The notes beneath the pieces were generated by a model. That model did no database searches, was not told the origin of the DNA, and was given only the letters and a program-made list of their open reading frames with translations. DNA of 64,000 bases from Oscillibacter ruminantium GH1 (GTDB lineage Bacteria > Bacillota > Clostridia > Oscillospirales > Oscillospiraceae). Positions 41,162 through 49,739 of the stretch are shown piece by piece; position 1 is the stretch's first letter, and every line of letters begins with the position of its first letter. The stretch spans positions 295,730 to 359,729 of the forward strand of contig NZ_DF158897.1 of NCBI RefSeq assembly GCF_000307265.1, written 5' to 3'. The translations under genes and the position numbers were made by a program.

Positions 41162-41821
41162 ATGAAAAATTATTTGGATGTGCTGAAAACAGTACGATTA
41201 TTCAAGGGCATTGAAGAATCAGATTTACTGCCACTTTTGTCATGCCTGACTGCAAAATCGGTTCATTACGAAAAAGGGCAAACCGTGTTTTTCAGCGGCG
41301 AAAGCATCGAAAAATTCGGCATCGTTCTATCGGGACAGGTTCAGGTTGTGCAGGATGACTATTACGGAAATAGAAGCATCCTTGGAAAAATTGACATTGG
41401 GAATCTGTTCGGGGAATCCTTTGCCTGCGCGGAAATAAAAACGCTTCCGGTCAGTGTGATCACGATGAGCGAAAGTGAGCTTCTCTTTATCGACTGTCAC
41501 AGGCTTGCAGTCCCGTGCGCGAAGGCGTGCGGTTTTCACAGCAAGCTTATTCAGAACATGTTAAACATCGTATCAATGAAAAATATATCACTGACGCAGA
41601 AAATTGAATTCACCTCGAAACGAACCACCCGTGAAAAACTCCTGGCCTACCTTTCGGCTGAGGCCAAGAAATCGGGAAGCAGTCACTTTTGCATTCCATT
41701 CAACCGACAGGAACTCGCGGACTACCTTTCCGTCGAGCGTAGCGCCATGTCGGCTGAGCTTTCCAAGCTCAGGGACGATGGCGTTCTAAGGTTTTACAAA
41801 AATCAGTTTGAGCTGTTATAG
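41162..41821 (+). CDS. Crp/Fnr-family transcriptional regulator
   Basis: 219 residues from ATG 41162. Residues 10-130 form a cyclic-nucleotide-binding-like beta roll (VFFSGESIEKFGIVLSGQVQ, GNLFGESFACAE). The C-terminal winged helix is FNRQELADYLSVERSAMSAE. No N-terminal cysteine cluster as in Fnr is present, though C27 and several other Cys occur, so the ligand is open. It is divergent from the hcp operon and the obvious candidate to control it. Confidence 0.9.
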   Translation: MKNYLDVLKTVRLFKGIEESDLLPLLSCLTAKSVHYEKGQTVFFSGESIEKFGIVLSGQVQVVQDDYYGNRSILGKIDIGNLFGESFACAEIKTLPVSVITMSESELLFIDCHRLAVPCAKACGFHSKLIQNMLNIVSMKNISLTQKIEFTSKRTTREKLLAYLSAEAKKSGSSHFCIPFNRQELADYLSVERSAMSAELSKLRDDGVLRFYKNQFELL

Positions 41822-42451
41822 CTGAATCGTGCGGTTATCAATTTCAATGATTCCCTCGTCCTTCATTTTTTTCAGTTCCCTGAACAGCGACGGTCGTTGA
41901 ACGCCCAAGTAGTCTGCCAGTTCTTTTTTGCTGAACGGAAGGACGATTTTCGAAGAGCCTTGAATAATAGATTGTTGCTTGAGATAGTCCATTAAGTTCT
42001 CACGCAGCGTTTTTTGGGTCAGCATTTTAATCTTCCGATTCATACCTTGGGAATTCAGAGACAAGGATTTTATAAACCGCATGACAAAGTGATAGTCATG
42101 CAGGAATTCCATAACCGCTTCTCTCGTTATATGAAGCACGTCCCCATCTGTTACGCCATAAATATTTAACGGATAGTTGGTATTTTCTCCAAACAGCAAA
42201 TTAGCTCCGATAATACTGTTTTTTTGAAATTCGAACATTGTAATCGCGGAACCATTTTCTGATAAGGAATACGCAACCAGCTTTCCCGATAAAACAACGT
42301 CGAGCACAGAACAGACTTCATGCTGATGGTGTACCGTCGCGCCCTTTGAGTAATGCCTGACAAAAATTTGGTTTTTCGCAATACATCTATCCAAAACGGC
42401 GGTATCCATTTCCGAAAGCAAGGGTATGCGCCGTATTTTCTCAATTATCAT
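41816..42451 (-). CDS. Second Crp/Fnr-family transcriptional regulator
   Basis: 211 residues from ATG 42451 (AAGGAGCGG upstream). The sensor domain has VLSGKLVAYSLSENGSAITM and IIGANLLFGENTNYPLNIYG, and the HTH is FSKKELADYLGVQRPSLFRE. It is convergent with the first regulator and the stop codons overlap by 6 nt. The two share the family fold but differ clearly in sequence, so they are not a recent duplication. Confidence 0.9.
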   Translation of the reverse strand: MIIEKIRRIPLLSEMDTAVLDRCIAKNQIFVRHYSKGATVHHQHEVCSVLDVVLSGKLVAYSLSENGSAITMFEFQKNSIIGANLLFGENTNYPLNIYGVTDGDVLHITREAVMEFLHDYHFVMRFIKSLSLNSQGMNRKIKMLTQKTLRENLMDYLKQQSIIQGSSKIVLPFSKKELADYLGVQRPSLFRELKKMKDEGIIEIDNRTIQL

Positions 42452-42472
42452 ATAGACCGCTCCTTTTTGAAT

Positions 42473-42512
42473 ATTATAACAAAAAGAAACATGGGTGTCT
42501 ATTTCAATTGAA
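42473..42512 (-). promoter_or_regulatory. Promoter of the second Crp/Fnr gene with upstream palindrome
   Basis: On the minus strand -35 TAGACA (42496-42501), 17-bp spacer, -10 TATAAT (42473-42478). The perfect palindrome TTCAATTGAA (42503-42512) is centred about 41.5 bp upstream of the predicted transcription start, the classic class II position for Crp/Fnr activators. Confidence 0.65.
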
Positions 42513-42522
42513 TAATACCCTT

Positions 42523-42546
42523 TATAATCTGATCAAACAGATTATA
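42523..42546. repeat. Inverted repeat TATAATCTG / CAGATTATA
   Basis: A perfect 9-bp inverted repeat with a six-base spacer (ATCAAA), upstream of the regulator promoter and just outside the IS110 element. It may be a further operator site or a weak hairpin. Confidence 0.5.
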
Positions 42547-42664
42547 GATTAACTATTAAAAGTCAAGCCTAAAAATGCGGATGGCGGTGAAAAAGCAGAT
42601 GGTTCAAAAAAGGGTATAGCAAAGCAGAGGGCTAATAAGCCCCCGGCAGGCTATCAAGGAAAGG

Positions 42665-43840
42665 TTAGGCAGGTAAACGGTAAGGCTTTCTGGATTTCTC
42701 CAAGGCGAAGATGAGCCGTACCAGCTTCTTGGCAGCGTGGGAAATGGCAACATTGTAGTGCTTGCCCTCGGCACGCTTCTTGGAAAGATAGGCGGCAAAG
42801 GTCGGGTTCCAAAGGCAGACGAACTTGGCGGCGTTAAAGATGGCGTATCGCAGATATCTGGAGCCGCGCTTTTCCATGTGGGCATAGCAATTTTTGAGCT
42901 GCCCGGATTGGTAGGTAGATGGTGAAAGTCCGGCGTAGGCCAGCAGCTTGTCGGGAGAATCGAAGCGGGAGAAGTCTCCGGCCTCAGCCAGGATCATGGC
43001 GCCCATCCGATAACCAATGCCGGGAATCGTGGTGATGGGAGAATGAAGCTCGTCCATCAGCACCTGGATTTTGGATTCGATTTCGTCAATCTCGGCATCC
43101 AGCTCCCGGATGAGGCGGATGGTGTGGCGCAGCTCCAGCGACTTCGCCGGCATAACAGAGCCGATGGAATCTCTGGCAGCGTCGCGGATCACCACGGCCA
43201 TATCCCGTCCGTAGCGGCCCTTGGACGCGTCGTGCAGGAGTGTTTTCAGCCGAGTCAGATGTGCCTCGGCAATCTGCTTGGCTTCGGAGAACTCGTTGAG
43301 CAGAGCGTAGACGGAGGCCATGTGAAGCGACGGCACCAGCGTTTCCAGCTCCGGGAACAGAATACAGACCAGGCGGGAAACAGACTGCTTGAGCTTGGCG
43401 CGCTCCTTCACCTTGTCGAAACGGTATCTCGTCAGTGACTTTAACTCCTCGTTATGGTAAGCTGTGTCTGTGTAGGGCTTGAGGCCCACATCAGACATGA
43501 GCATAGCGGCAATCGTTCGTGCATCAACACGGTCGGTCTTCGTCTTTCTAAGACTGAGGCTTTTCCGATACAGGTTGGTGTGTAAGGGGTTCAAGACATA
43601 GGTGACCAGACCGTTGTCAAGAAGAAACCCGAGGATGTTGTAGCTGTAGTGTCCGGTTGCCTCAAGCCCTACTTTTATTTTGTCCTGCGGCGAGGTGCAA
43701 TCCCGAATCTTTTGCAGCAGATGGCGAAAGCCCTCCATGCTGTTTGGGATGGTAAACACATCTGCGAGGACTTCTCCCTCCAAACTGATGATGAAGCAGT
43801 CGTGCTTGTCCTTGGCCACGTCGATTCCAACAGAAATCAT
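42665..43840 (-). CDS. IS110-family transposase (DEDD)
   Basis: 391 residues from ATG 43840 (GGAGGG upstream). The RuvC-like DEDD residues are in VGIDVAKDKHDC, VGLEATGHYSY and KTKTDRVDARTIAA. The C-terminal Transposase_20 part has TTIPGIGYRMGAMILAEAGD and GLSPSTYQSGQLKN with the conserved serine. Intact full-length gene. Members of this family recombine with a short core and use a structured RNA from the non-coding end. Confidence 0.95.
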   Translation of the reverse strand: MISVGIDVAKDKHDCFIISLEGEVLADVFTIPNSMEGFRHLLQKIRDCTSPQDKIKVGLEATGHYSYNILGFLLDNGLVTYVLNPLHTNLYRKSLSLRKTKTDRVDARTIAAMLMSDVGLKPYTDTAYHNEELKSLTRYRFDKVKERAKLKQSVSRLVCILFPELETLVPSLHMASVYALLNEFSEAKQIAEAHLTRLKTLLHDASKGRYGRDMAVVIRDAARDSIGSVMPAKSLELRHTIRLIRELDAEIDEIESKIQVLMDELHSPITTIPGIGYRMGAMILAEAGDFSRFDSPDKLLAYAGLSPSTYQSGQLKNCYAHMEKRGSRYLRYAIFNAAKFVCLWNPTFAAYLSKKRAEGKHYNVAISHAAKKLVRLIFALEKSRKPYRLPA

Positions 43841-44055
43841 AGCAAACCCTCCGGCGGTAAAATTTGTGATGCTGCATCCACAGGACACTTTGCTCTTGTA
43901 ACCTTGTTCCACATCAACCGTCTGGCGGTATTTAACTGATTAACAATTCTGCAAAGGGCTGTGGTTGGAACCTACATTAAACCATCTCGTGGTAGGAGGT
44001 AACGCACCAATCCACAGCATCCCTTACAGTGTAGCACAGCCCTTGGAGAGGGGCT
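43841..44055 (-). ncRNA. Candidate IS110 bridge RNA region
   Basis: The non-coding leader upstream of the transposase has strong secondary-structure potential: a 10-bp inverted repeat AAGGGCTGTG/CACAGCCCTT (43954-43963 and 44035-44044) enclosing further stems such as CCACAG/CTGTGG. IS110-group elements encode their target/donor-guiding RNA in this left non-coding end. The assignment rests on position and structure, not on identified guide loops. Confidence 0.45.
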
Positions 44056-44092
44056 TCATAAACTACCACTCTATAATACAAGGAGGTGCGCC

Positions 44093-44317
44093 ATGGACGA
44101 TAAGCATTATAAGAAATACATTCAGATTGGTCTGAACATCCTGCATTATCGGAAAGAACAGGGGCTTACGCAGCTCCAGTTGGCCGAGATGACCGGGTAC
44201 AGCCGAAACCAGATACAGCGCGTCGAAACCGCCGCAGCCGCGCCCAGTATTGCAATTCTATATGATATTTCGGAAGCGTTGAATGTGCCAATCGAAAAGC
44301 TGTTGGAGATCAGATAA
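44093..44317 (+). CDS. XRE-family regulator
   Basis: 74 residues from ATG 44093 with AAGGAGG six bases upstream. Helix-turn-helix: LTQLQLAEMTGYSRNQIQRV, then ILYDISEALNVPIEKLLEIR. Single-domain Cro/CI protein on the plus strand, between the IS110 element and the ArdA-like genes, with its own terminator. Probably an element regulator. Confidence 0.85.
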   Translation: MDDKHYKKYIQIGLNILHYRKEQGLTQLQLAEMTGYSRNQIQRVETAAAAPSIAILYDISEALNVPIEKLLEIR

Positions 44318-44323
44318 AAGAAT

Positions 44324-44347
44324 GTCCGTTTCGACGGACGTTTTTTT
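44324..44347 (+). terminator. Rho-independent terminator of the XRE gene
   Basis: Stem GTCCGT/ACGGAC with a TTCG tetraloop followed by G and seven T. It lies six bases after the stop and also reaches the end of the convergent ArdA-like gene. Confidence 0.85.
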
Positions 44348-45341
44348 ATTCCATAGACATTTCTGAAAACCGCTGCGATTGTTCTTTGCAAATATAGCCG
44401 CTTCCGTTACGGGATAGGGAAAAGCCGCGTTCTTCCAGAAGTTCAACGGCGTATTCCTCAAAGCCGAAGGTGCTTTGTGCAAGTTCCGGGATGGAGATAC
44501 CTTGACTTTTCAGGTCTTTCTCGGCATATTCCCAAAGTCCGGACATCGGTACCAGATCATAGCGGTTCAGGTTTTCGGCGATGTCAAGTGCCGCCGAAAG
44601 CCTGCTGCAGTCCTCATATTCCAGCGCAGCGGCGTACAGCTCCAAAAAATTGTGCATTCCCTGACCGCGCTCATCCAGCACAAATCCAAGGTTTTGTCCG
44701 TCGTAGACCAGATCGGAAATGCGGTCATACTGCTGTGTCAAATCCCCGATCTCGGGCAGGATACACTTTGCCTCCAGCAGTGTGCATTCGTCGATGTGCT
44801 CTACGCCCAGCGTATCCAGCGCAATACGTATCTCGTCGGGTTTGCCGTCGTTCAACTCCTCATAATCCGGCAGCCGCAGCCACACGCCATCGGGAGCATG
44901 CCGCGATGCCAGCTTCAGCTTGACGCTCCAGTCGTTATCCACACAGGATGCGAGGTTGGCACCGTTATAGCACAAGTCCGGTTCTTCTATCGGATAGCAA
45001 ACATAAGCGTTGTCGACAAACAGGCCGGGGTGCGCATCCTCATAATTGCGGCCAAGTCGGTTCAGATCGGTGAACGGATAGAGGCTTTCCGAAATCGTTG
45101 TTTCGCTGCGCAAATAAAACCGGCCGAGCTCCTCATAATTCCCGGCCGGGCAGCACACCTCATAATCTCCAAGGCGGAGCAGGTGGTTGATGGCGTCGGC
45201 GGCGGATTCGGGCGGCGATCTGAGCATGGCGGCACCGAGCACCAGAGCTTCCTTTTCCGAAAGCGTCGCGAGTCGTTCCTCCAGCCATGCTTTTTCCTGC
45301 GCTGTGGCAGGGAGCGTGTTCAGCCGTTCAATATAATTCAT
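44346..45341 (-). CDS. ArdA-like antirestriction protein
   Basis: 331 residues from ATG 45341, immediately after the stop of the next upstream gene. The block EELGRFYLRSETTISESLYP, followed by NRLGRNYEDAHPGLFVDNAY, is the ArdA-type core, and a second more degenerate copy follows toward AAALEYEDCSRLSAALDIAE. ArdA proteins mimic DNA by charge and inhibit type I restriction on entry. Very acidic composition agrees. One of three paralogues in this element. Confidence 0.7.
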   Translation of the reverse strand: MNYIERLNTLPATAQEKAWLEERLATLSEKEALVLGAAMLRSPPESAADAINHLLRLGDYEVCCPAGNYEELGRFYLRSETTISESLYPFTDLNRLGRNYEDAHPGLFVDNAYVCYPIEEPDLCYNGANLASCVDNDWSVKLKLASRHAPDGVWLRLPDYEELNDGKPDEIRIALDTLGVEHIDECTLLEAKCILPEIGDLTQQYDRISDLVYDGQNLGFVLDERGQGMHNFLELYAAALEYEDCSRLSAALDIAENLNRYDLVPMSGLWEYAEKDLKSQGISIPELAQSTFGFEEYAVELLEERGFSLSRNGSGYICKEQSQRFSEMSME

Positions 45342-46457
45342 TTACAGCATCTCCATTCCGCCCTGCGCAGGCTTCTGAAAGATCGCCGTCATAGGCTGAA
45401 AATCATCGCGATCCATACGCCCGTAGGGGGTAATAACGGCGTTGTCATGCTCCAGCAGATCCCTGCCGTAGGCGGGAAGGTTCATATATTGCTGCAGCCG
45501 CTCCACGTCATTGTCGCCTACGATGCAGTTCAATTCGGAAATTGCGGCATCCTCCGAGCTGGAGATTTTGGTGTCCAGCATGTAGTGGTCCAGATTGTCC
45601 AGCAGTGCGGCAGCGCTTTGCAGGCTGTCACACTCCGTCGCGGCCAGCGCCGCCTTATAGCGGAGCATCTTTCTGTCCGTCATGCCGGACAGCCGCCCGG
45701 CGAATTCATTAACGGCTGCAATGCTGCCGGACGCCTCGATTGACCCCATCAACTGTGGAATCCGGCAGTCCAGACAGTGTCGCAGCGTCGTATCAGGCAG
45801 ATTTGCCTGCGGCAATTTAAATATACTGCCATCCTCCGATTCCACCAAAATCTGATAGTCCGGCTGGTGGGGCGTGAGGTTGAGAGAGGGAAACGCCTCG
45901 TTCAGCTCTGTGTGCTGCACCACATAGCCCTGTTTAGTGAACACACCGCATTCGCCGATTCGGGCCTCCCGTCCAATCTTTTCAAAATCCAGCAGCTCGA
46001 ACACCTTGTCCGGGAGCTGCTCCACCTCCGGCACAAAGCCGTTCTCGGCATAGAATCTGCCGAGCTGGGCATCGTTCAGCGCATCCGCCACAAGACAGCA
46101 GTCCACGCTGTAAGCAAGGTCGATGAGCCGCGACGTGGAAATGAGACCCTGCTTTTTATTGACCTCCATCTGAATAAGACCCTTTAAGGATATTTGCTGC
46201 TGCTCGTCCAGCTCTGAGAGCTTCTGCGCCAGGGCGTTGAGCTCATAGAGACCGGCGTCACCGGAGAGCAGCGGTGCCAATTCCTCAAAATCATAGTAAT
46301 CATTGATCTGCAGATAGGGCGCTTCGCCCTCGTCCAGCCGCAGCTTGTCCAGCGCGTCCAGCAGCTCATAGGGCGAAGCGGGCAGATCCAGATCCGCATA
46401 CGCCTCGCTATACGGCGTGTTGGCTCTGGCAAGGTACACATTAAGAATCTTACGCAA
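45342..46457 (-). CDS. ArdA-like antirestriction protein
   Basis: 371 residues from ATG 46457, overlapping the DUF4314 gene by 8 nt. DAQLGRFYAENGFVPEVEQL, then LDFEKIGREARIGECGVFTK and GYVVQHTELNEAF, is a recognisable ArdA core, and the overall charge is strongly negative. The extra C-terminal region has LSGMTDRKMLRYKAALAATE. Paralogue of the neighbouring 331-residue and the 393-residue proteins. Confidence 0.7.
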   Translation of the reverse strand: MRKILNVYLARANTPYSEAYADLDLPASPYELLDALDKLRLDEGEAPYLQINDYYDFEELAPLLSGDAGLYELNALAQKLSELDEQQQISLKGLIQMEVNKKQGLISTSRLIDLAYSVDCCLVADALNDAQLGRFYAENGFVPEVEQLPDKVFELLDFEKIGREARIGECGVFTKQGYVVQHTELNEAFPSLNLTPHQPDYQILVESEDGSIFKLPQANLPDTTLRHCLDCRIPQLMGSIEASGSIAAVNEFAGRLSGMTDRKMLRYKAALAATECDSLQSAAALLDNLDHYMLDTKISSSEDAAISELNCIVGDNDVERLQQYMNLPAYGRDLLEHDNAVITPYGRMDRDDFQPMTAIFQKPAQGGMEML

Positions 46458-47433
46458 GGGTCATTCCTCCCATCTTCGGTCCTTCCGGTTCGTAGGCTTT
46501 CGGGTCCGCGCCGGGGACGTTCCACCCGTGCATGCTGCCGCACTCCATAGCCTGCCGCTGGGCCGCCGTCACGCCGAGGCGTTCGTTGTTGTAGTCGGCC
46601 AGTTCCTGATTTTTCTCTCTGCTTTCAGTGCTCCAGTCGCTTTTGTAGTAGCCGTTCTCGCCGCGCTTGATGCAGATGAGATCGCCGGTACCGGGCAGCG
46701 TGGAGAAGCACCGCTCCGGCAGTCCCTCCGCCAGTTTTTGGACGAAGCATTCCTGCTCGGTTCGGATGCTCCAACTGTCCTCGCTGCTCCAGAGATGGGC
46801 GTAGAGCTCGCTGTCACCGACCTTTATTTTTCTTTGCTCAAAACCCTCGCCGAAGCCGTCGCTGGCCTGCCCGGAGATGTACTCCTTCAGCGTGTACAGC
46901 TCCTTCGGTGTTAGCTCGCCCGTCACCTGACATTCCGCCACGCCCCAGAGCCTGCCGTTCCGCACCTCGGCGGTGAAATCACAGGACTTGACCTTCTGCT
47001 CCACGCTGTCGTTTTTATCGTAATAGTGCATGAGGCCGCGTTCCGTTTCGGTGGACAGCCGCTCCCGCATCAGCGCGGCGACAATGTGGTCAGCATAGCC
47101 TGCCGCCGTGTGGTTGTCCAGCTCCGTGGGTTCGTCCTCGGTGTCGCCCCATTCATTTTTCTCGTAGCAATCCACGGTCATGGGCATATACAGCTTGAGG
47201 AGATGCGTTTCGGGCGGCAGGACGGTGAAGCTGTCCTCGCCGATGACCAGCCCAAGGCCGCTGCCGTTGTCCCACTTCACATGGAATGTGCCGATGTCGT
47301 CAATGCAGTCCAGCGTCCCCAGCGTCCCCGGCTCAATGGGGTGGTACGGGTCTTTCATTTCCCGAAGGCGGATGCGGCTGCCATGCGGGTACTGCTCCCG
47401 CAGAAAATTGATCCATTCCTTTTGAAGTTTCAT
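46450..47433 (-). CDS. DUF4314-domain element protein
   Basis: 327 residues from ATG 47433, with GGAGG upstream inside the end of the preceding gene. The N-terminal REQYPHGSRIRLREMKDPYH, with PGTLGTLDCIDDIGTFHVKWDNGSGLGL split over the next strands, is the DUF4314 barrel. A middle part (FTAEVRNGRLWGVAECQVTG) and a C-terminal AAQRQAMECGSMHGWNVPGA tail recur in conjugative-element accessory proteins. Function unknown. Confidence 0.7.
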   Translation of the reverse strand: MKLQKEWINFLREQYPHGSRIRLREMKDPYHPIEPGTLGTLDCIDDIGTFHVKWDNGSGLGLVIGEDSFTVLPPETHLLKLYMPMTVDCYEKNEWGDTEDEPTELDNHTAAGYADHIVAALMRERLSTETERGLMHYYDKNDSVEQKVKSCDFTAEVRNGRLWGVAECQVTGELTPKELYTLKEYISGQASDGFGEGFEQRKIKVGDSELYAHLWSSEDSWSIRTEQECFVQKLAEGLPERCFSTLPGTGDLICIKRGENGYYKSDWSTESREKNQELADYNNERLGVTAAQRQAMECGSMHGWNVPGADPKAYEPEGPKMGGMTLA

Positions 47434-47435
47434 GT

Positions 47436-48779
47436 TCACATTCCTCCCATTGTCATAGTCGGGCCGGACAGCTCCAGCCCCGCGATGCTGAGCTGCAATC
47501 GCGCGTCCGCTTCCTGTACGGTGCTGTCTGCGGCGAATCGGGGATTGTCCCGCCAACCCTCGTCCAGATGCGTTTCCCCGTCCTGGGCGATTGCCAGATA
47601 GACGGTGGCGACGTCATCCTTAGTGACGCACAGGCGCTTGCTGTCGCAGGCAAGACCGTTGAAGCGGTCGATTGCCCCAGTGAGGGAATCGGTGTCATGC
47701 CGAGTTTCACCCTCGCAGGCGAAGTTCTCCACCACGAACCAGCGGTAGCTGTGGGGCAGATTCGGATTCTCTGCGTTTTTAAGTGCCTCGCGGCCACGCT
47801 GCGTCAGGCCGTAATCCTCCAGCGGACGCGGGTTTTCCTCGCCGAACAGATCGTAGAGGATATCGTCCGCGCCTTTTCGGACGGTGGGATCATCCGTCAG
47901 CACCTGGTACTGAAAGCCGGAGGAGGGCTTGTACGGTAGCTCGTCGCGGATGACCTGCAAAAATATGGCCGGATCGGTGTAGGCCAGCGTTTCACCGCTG
48001 GCAAAGCTGACCTTGCCGATGACGGAAGGCTCCTGCAGTAGCTCCTGCCGGCGCTTATCAAAGCAGGTCAGGTACGCCTGATAGTCTCCTGGCTTGGGAT
48101 TGCAGCGCAGGCAGTAGCGGTAGTTCTCGGTTTCAGCCACATAGCTGTACTGGCCGGAATCCTTGCTTAGCTCCCCGCCGTGATCGTAACAGTAGTTGGA
48201 CATGGAGGACAGGTCCTTCAGAACAGTTTTTCGCAGTTCATTCACCACGCCATTCAGCTCTGCTTTGAACTCCGGTAAGTTTAACGTCTCGTCGCCGCGG
48301 GGCCACCAGGTGTGCCAAAATTCTTTTCCGCCGTGGCCGAAGTCCATGCGGACATGACCGATGCAGCCAAGTTCCGCGTCTTTCTCCGGCGTCATGGCAT
48401 AAAAAAGGCCCGCCTCTGATACAGAAGCGGGTCGAAGCGCATATTTTCTTGGATCATTGGGATAGTTGAGGCCGCGCACCTCGCAGAACTCTTTGAGGGA
48501 ATACCGCTCTCCGAGAAAGTCCAATCGACCTTTCAGGGAGCGATAGCCAGATTTCGGGATCGTCACCGGCTCGTGGGTCAAAATGGTTCCGGCGTGGTTG
48601 ACCGCCACCAGCGGCTCCACGGTCACCGGCTCGCTGGGATTCGTGTCGCTGCCGCGGAGGTCGTAGCAGTACCAGCCTTCCGGTATCGTGTCGGTCTGAA
48701 TGCGGTTTTTGGTGAGCAGCGCCGGCTTGCCGAACAGCTCGACATACTCGAAGTCTTCATCGTAGGCGTTTACGCGCAT
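47436..48779 (-). CDS. Large accessory element protein (LPD28-like N-terminus)
   Basis: 447 residues from ATG 48779 with AAGGAG eight bases upstream; an ATG at 48788 lies within that site. MRVNAYDEDFEYVELFGKPA with PEGWYCYDLRGSDTNPSEPV and VNHAGTILT is the polyvalent-protein domain often called LPD28. The C-terminal half is a separate domain with a Cys-containing HHG-poor fold and LTQRGREALKNAENPNLPHS. First gene behind the shared TAGCTA-type promoter. Function unknown. Confidence 0.65.
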   Translation of the reverse strand: MRVNAYDEDFEYVELFGKPALLTKNRIQTDTIPEGWYCYDLRGSDTNPSEPVTVEPLVAVNHAGTILTHEPVTIPKSGYRSLKGRLDFLGERYSLKEFCEVRGLNYPNDPRKYALRPASVSEAGLFYAMTPEKDAELGCIGHVRMDFGHGGKEFWHTWWPRGDETLNLPEFKAELNGVVNELRKTVLKDLSSMSNYCYDHGGELSKDSGQYSYVAETENYRYCLRCNPKPGDYQAYLTCFDKRRQELLQEPSVIGKVSFASGETLAYTDPAIFLQVIRDELPYKPSSGFQYQVLTDDPTVRKGADDILYDLFGEENPRPLEDYGLTQRGREALKNAENPNLPHSYRWFVVENFACEGETRHDTDSLTGAIDRFNGLACDSKRLCVTKDDVATVYLAIAQDGETHLDEGWRDNPRFAADSTVQEADARLQLSIAGLELSGPTMTMGGM

Positions 48780-48812
48780 GGGTTTCATCTCCTTCGTTTT
48801 TTATAGCTACAC

Positions 48813-48841
48813 AACATACCACAGTGTGGCGGCAATAGCTA
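48813..48841 (-). promoter_or_regulatory. Element promoter with TAGCTA -35 box
   Basis: On the minus strand TAGCTA (48836-48841) inside the 12-bp palindrome CAATAGCTATTG (48833-48844), a 17-bp spacer carrying CCACA/TGTGG, and TATGTT (48813-48818). Same -35 and spacing as at 36819-36847. Confidence 0.55.
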
Positions 48842-48930
48842 TTGATTCTTGCACGGGCAGGGTACAAATGTTAGACTGAAGTCACAGACAAATTGGAATT
48901 TGCCAAGGTAGTAGAAAAGAGTGCTTAGAA

Positions 48931-49683
48931 ATGAAGCCATGGTTTACGATAGAAAAAATTGATGACAGCACACATATTATAAGTGAATATCGCCATTGGG
49001 AAGAAACGCATTGCTATCTCCTTGAAGGCGATGGCCGCGCATTACTGATTGACACAGGGCGCGATATTTCAGCGGAGGTCAAAAAGCTGACAGACAAGCC
49101 CGTAACGGCGGTTGCGACGCACATTCACTGGGATCATATCGGTGGGCATAAATACTTCCCTGATTTTTATGCGCATGAGGCAGAACTGAATTGGCTGAAC
49201 GGCGGATTCCTATTAAATATGGAAACGATTCGCGGAATGGTCAGTGACCGCTGTGATTTGCCGGAGGGATACAATGTCAGCACCTATGAGTTTTTTCAGG
49301 GAAACCCGACACGCGTCCTTCACGATGGTGATACGATAGATGTTGGTGGAAGAACAGTAACGGTACTCCACACGCCTGGGCATTCACCCGGTCATATGTG
49401 CTTTTGGGAAGCTGAAACCGGTTATCTTTTTACCGGAGATATTGTTTACAAGGACACGCTTTTTGCGTATTATCCGTCAACCGACCCGCAAGCTTATCTG
49501 AAAAGCCTTGAAAAGATTGCCGCACTGCCGGCAAAACGAATTTTTCCGGCACATCATACTTTGGATATACAGCCTGAAATACTCATTCGTATGCGTGACG
49601 CCTTTCGTCAGCTTGACACTGAAGGGAAATTGCATCACGGGAGCGGCACTTTTGATTATGATGACTGGGCTGTGTGGCTGTAA
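48931..49683 (+). CDS. MBL-fold metallo-hydrolase
   Basis: 250 residues from ATG 48931. The metal motif HIHWDHIGGH (HxHxDH) is near residue 64, with HTPGHSPGHMCFW, FTGDIVYKD and FPAHHTLD supplying the remaining ligands, so both zinc or iron sites look intact. Class B2-lactamase-like sequences are not matched; it is more like a general glyoxalase II or quorum lactonase-type hydrolase. Plus-strand cargo inside the conjugative element; substrate unknown. Confidence 0.88.
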   Translation: MKPWFTIEKIDDSTHIISEYRHWEETHCYLLEGDGRALLIDTGRDISAEVKKLTDKPVTAVATHIHWDHIGGHKYFPDFYAHEAELNWLNGGFLLNMETIRGMVSDRCDLPEGYNVSTYEFFQGNPTRVLHDGDTIDVGGRTVTVLHTPGHSPGHMCFWEAETGYLFTGDIVYKDTLFAYYPSTDPQAYLKSLEKIAALPAKRIFPAHHTLDIQPEILIRMRDAFRQLDTEGKLHHGSGTFDYDDWAVWL

Positions 49684-49739
49684 TCTACGCCATTACAAAT
49701 TTCGTTTTGCGAGCAGATTACCAAGGGAGGAAATACGCC

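Larger units (their letters stand above)
42600..44055 (-). mobile_element. IS110-family insertion sequence (ends approximate)
   Basis: One transposase gene, a structured non-coding leader of about 215 nt and a short trailing segment. IS110 elements lack terminal inverted repeats, so the exact ends cannot be fixed by eye. It lies between the Crp/Fnr gene and an XRE gene within the conjugative element. Confidence 0.65.

Noticed and set aside
44324..44347. CRISPR or tandem repeat signal among the many palindromes
   Set aside because: All palindromes seen are single terminators or operators; there is no regularly spaced direct repeat array anywhere in the window.
44475..45743. Plus-strand 422-codon frame
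   Set aside because: Crosses the boundary of two minus-strand ArdA-like genes; composition is that of an antisense frame.
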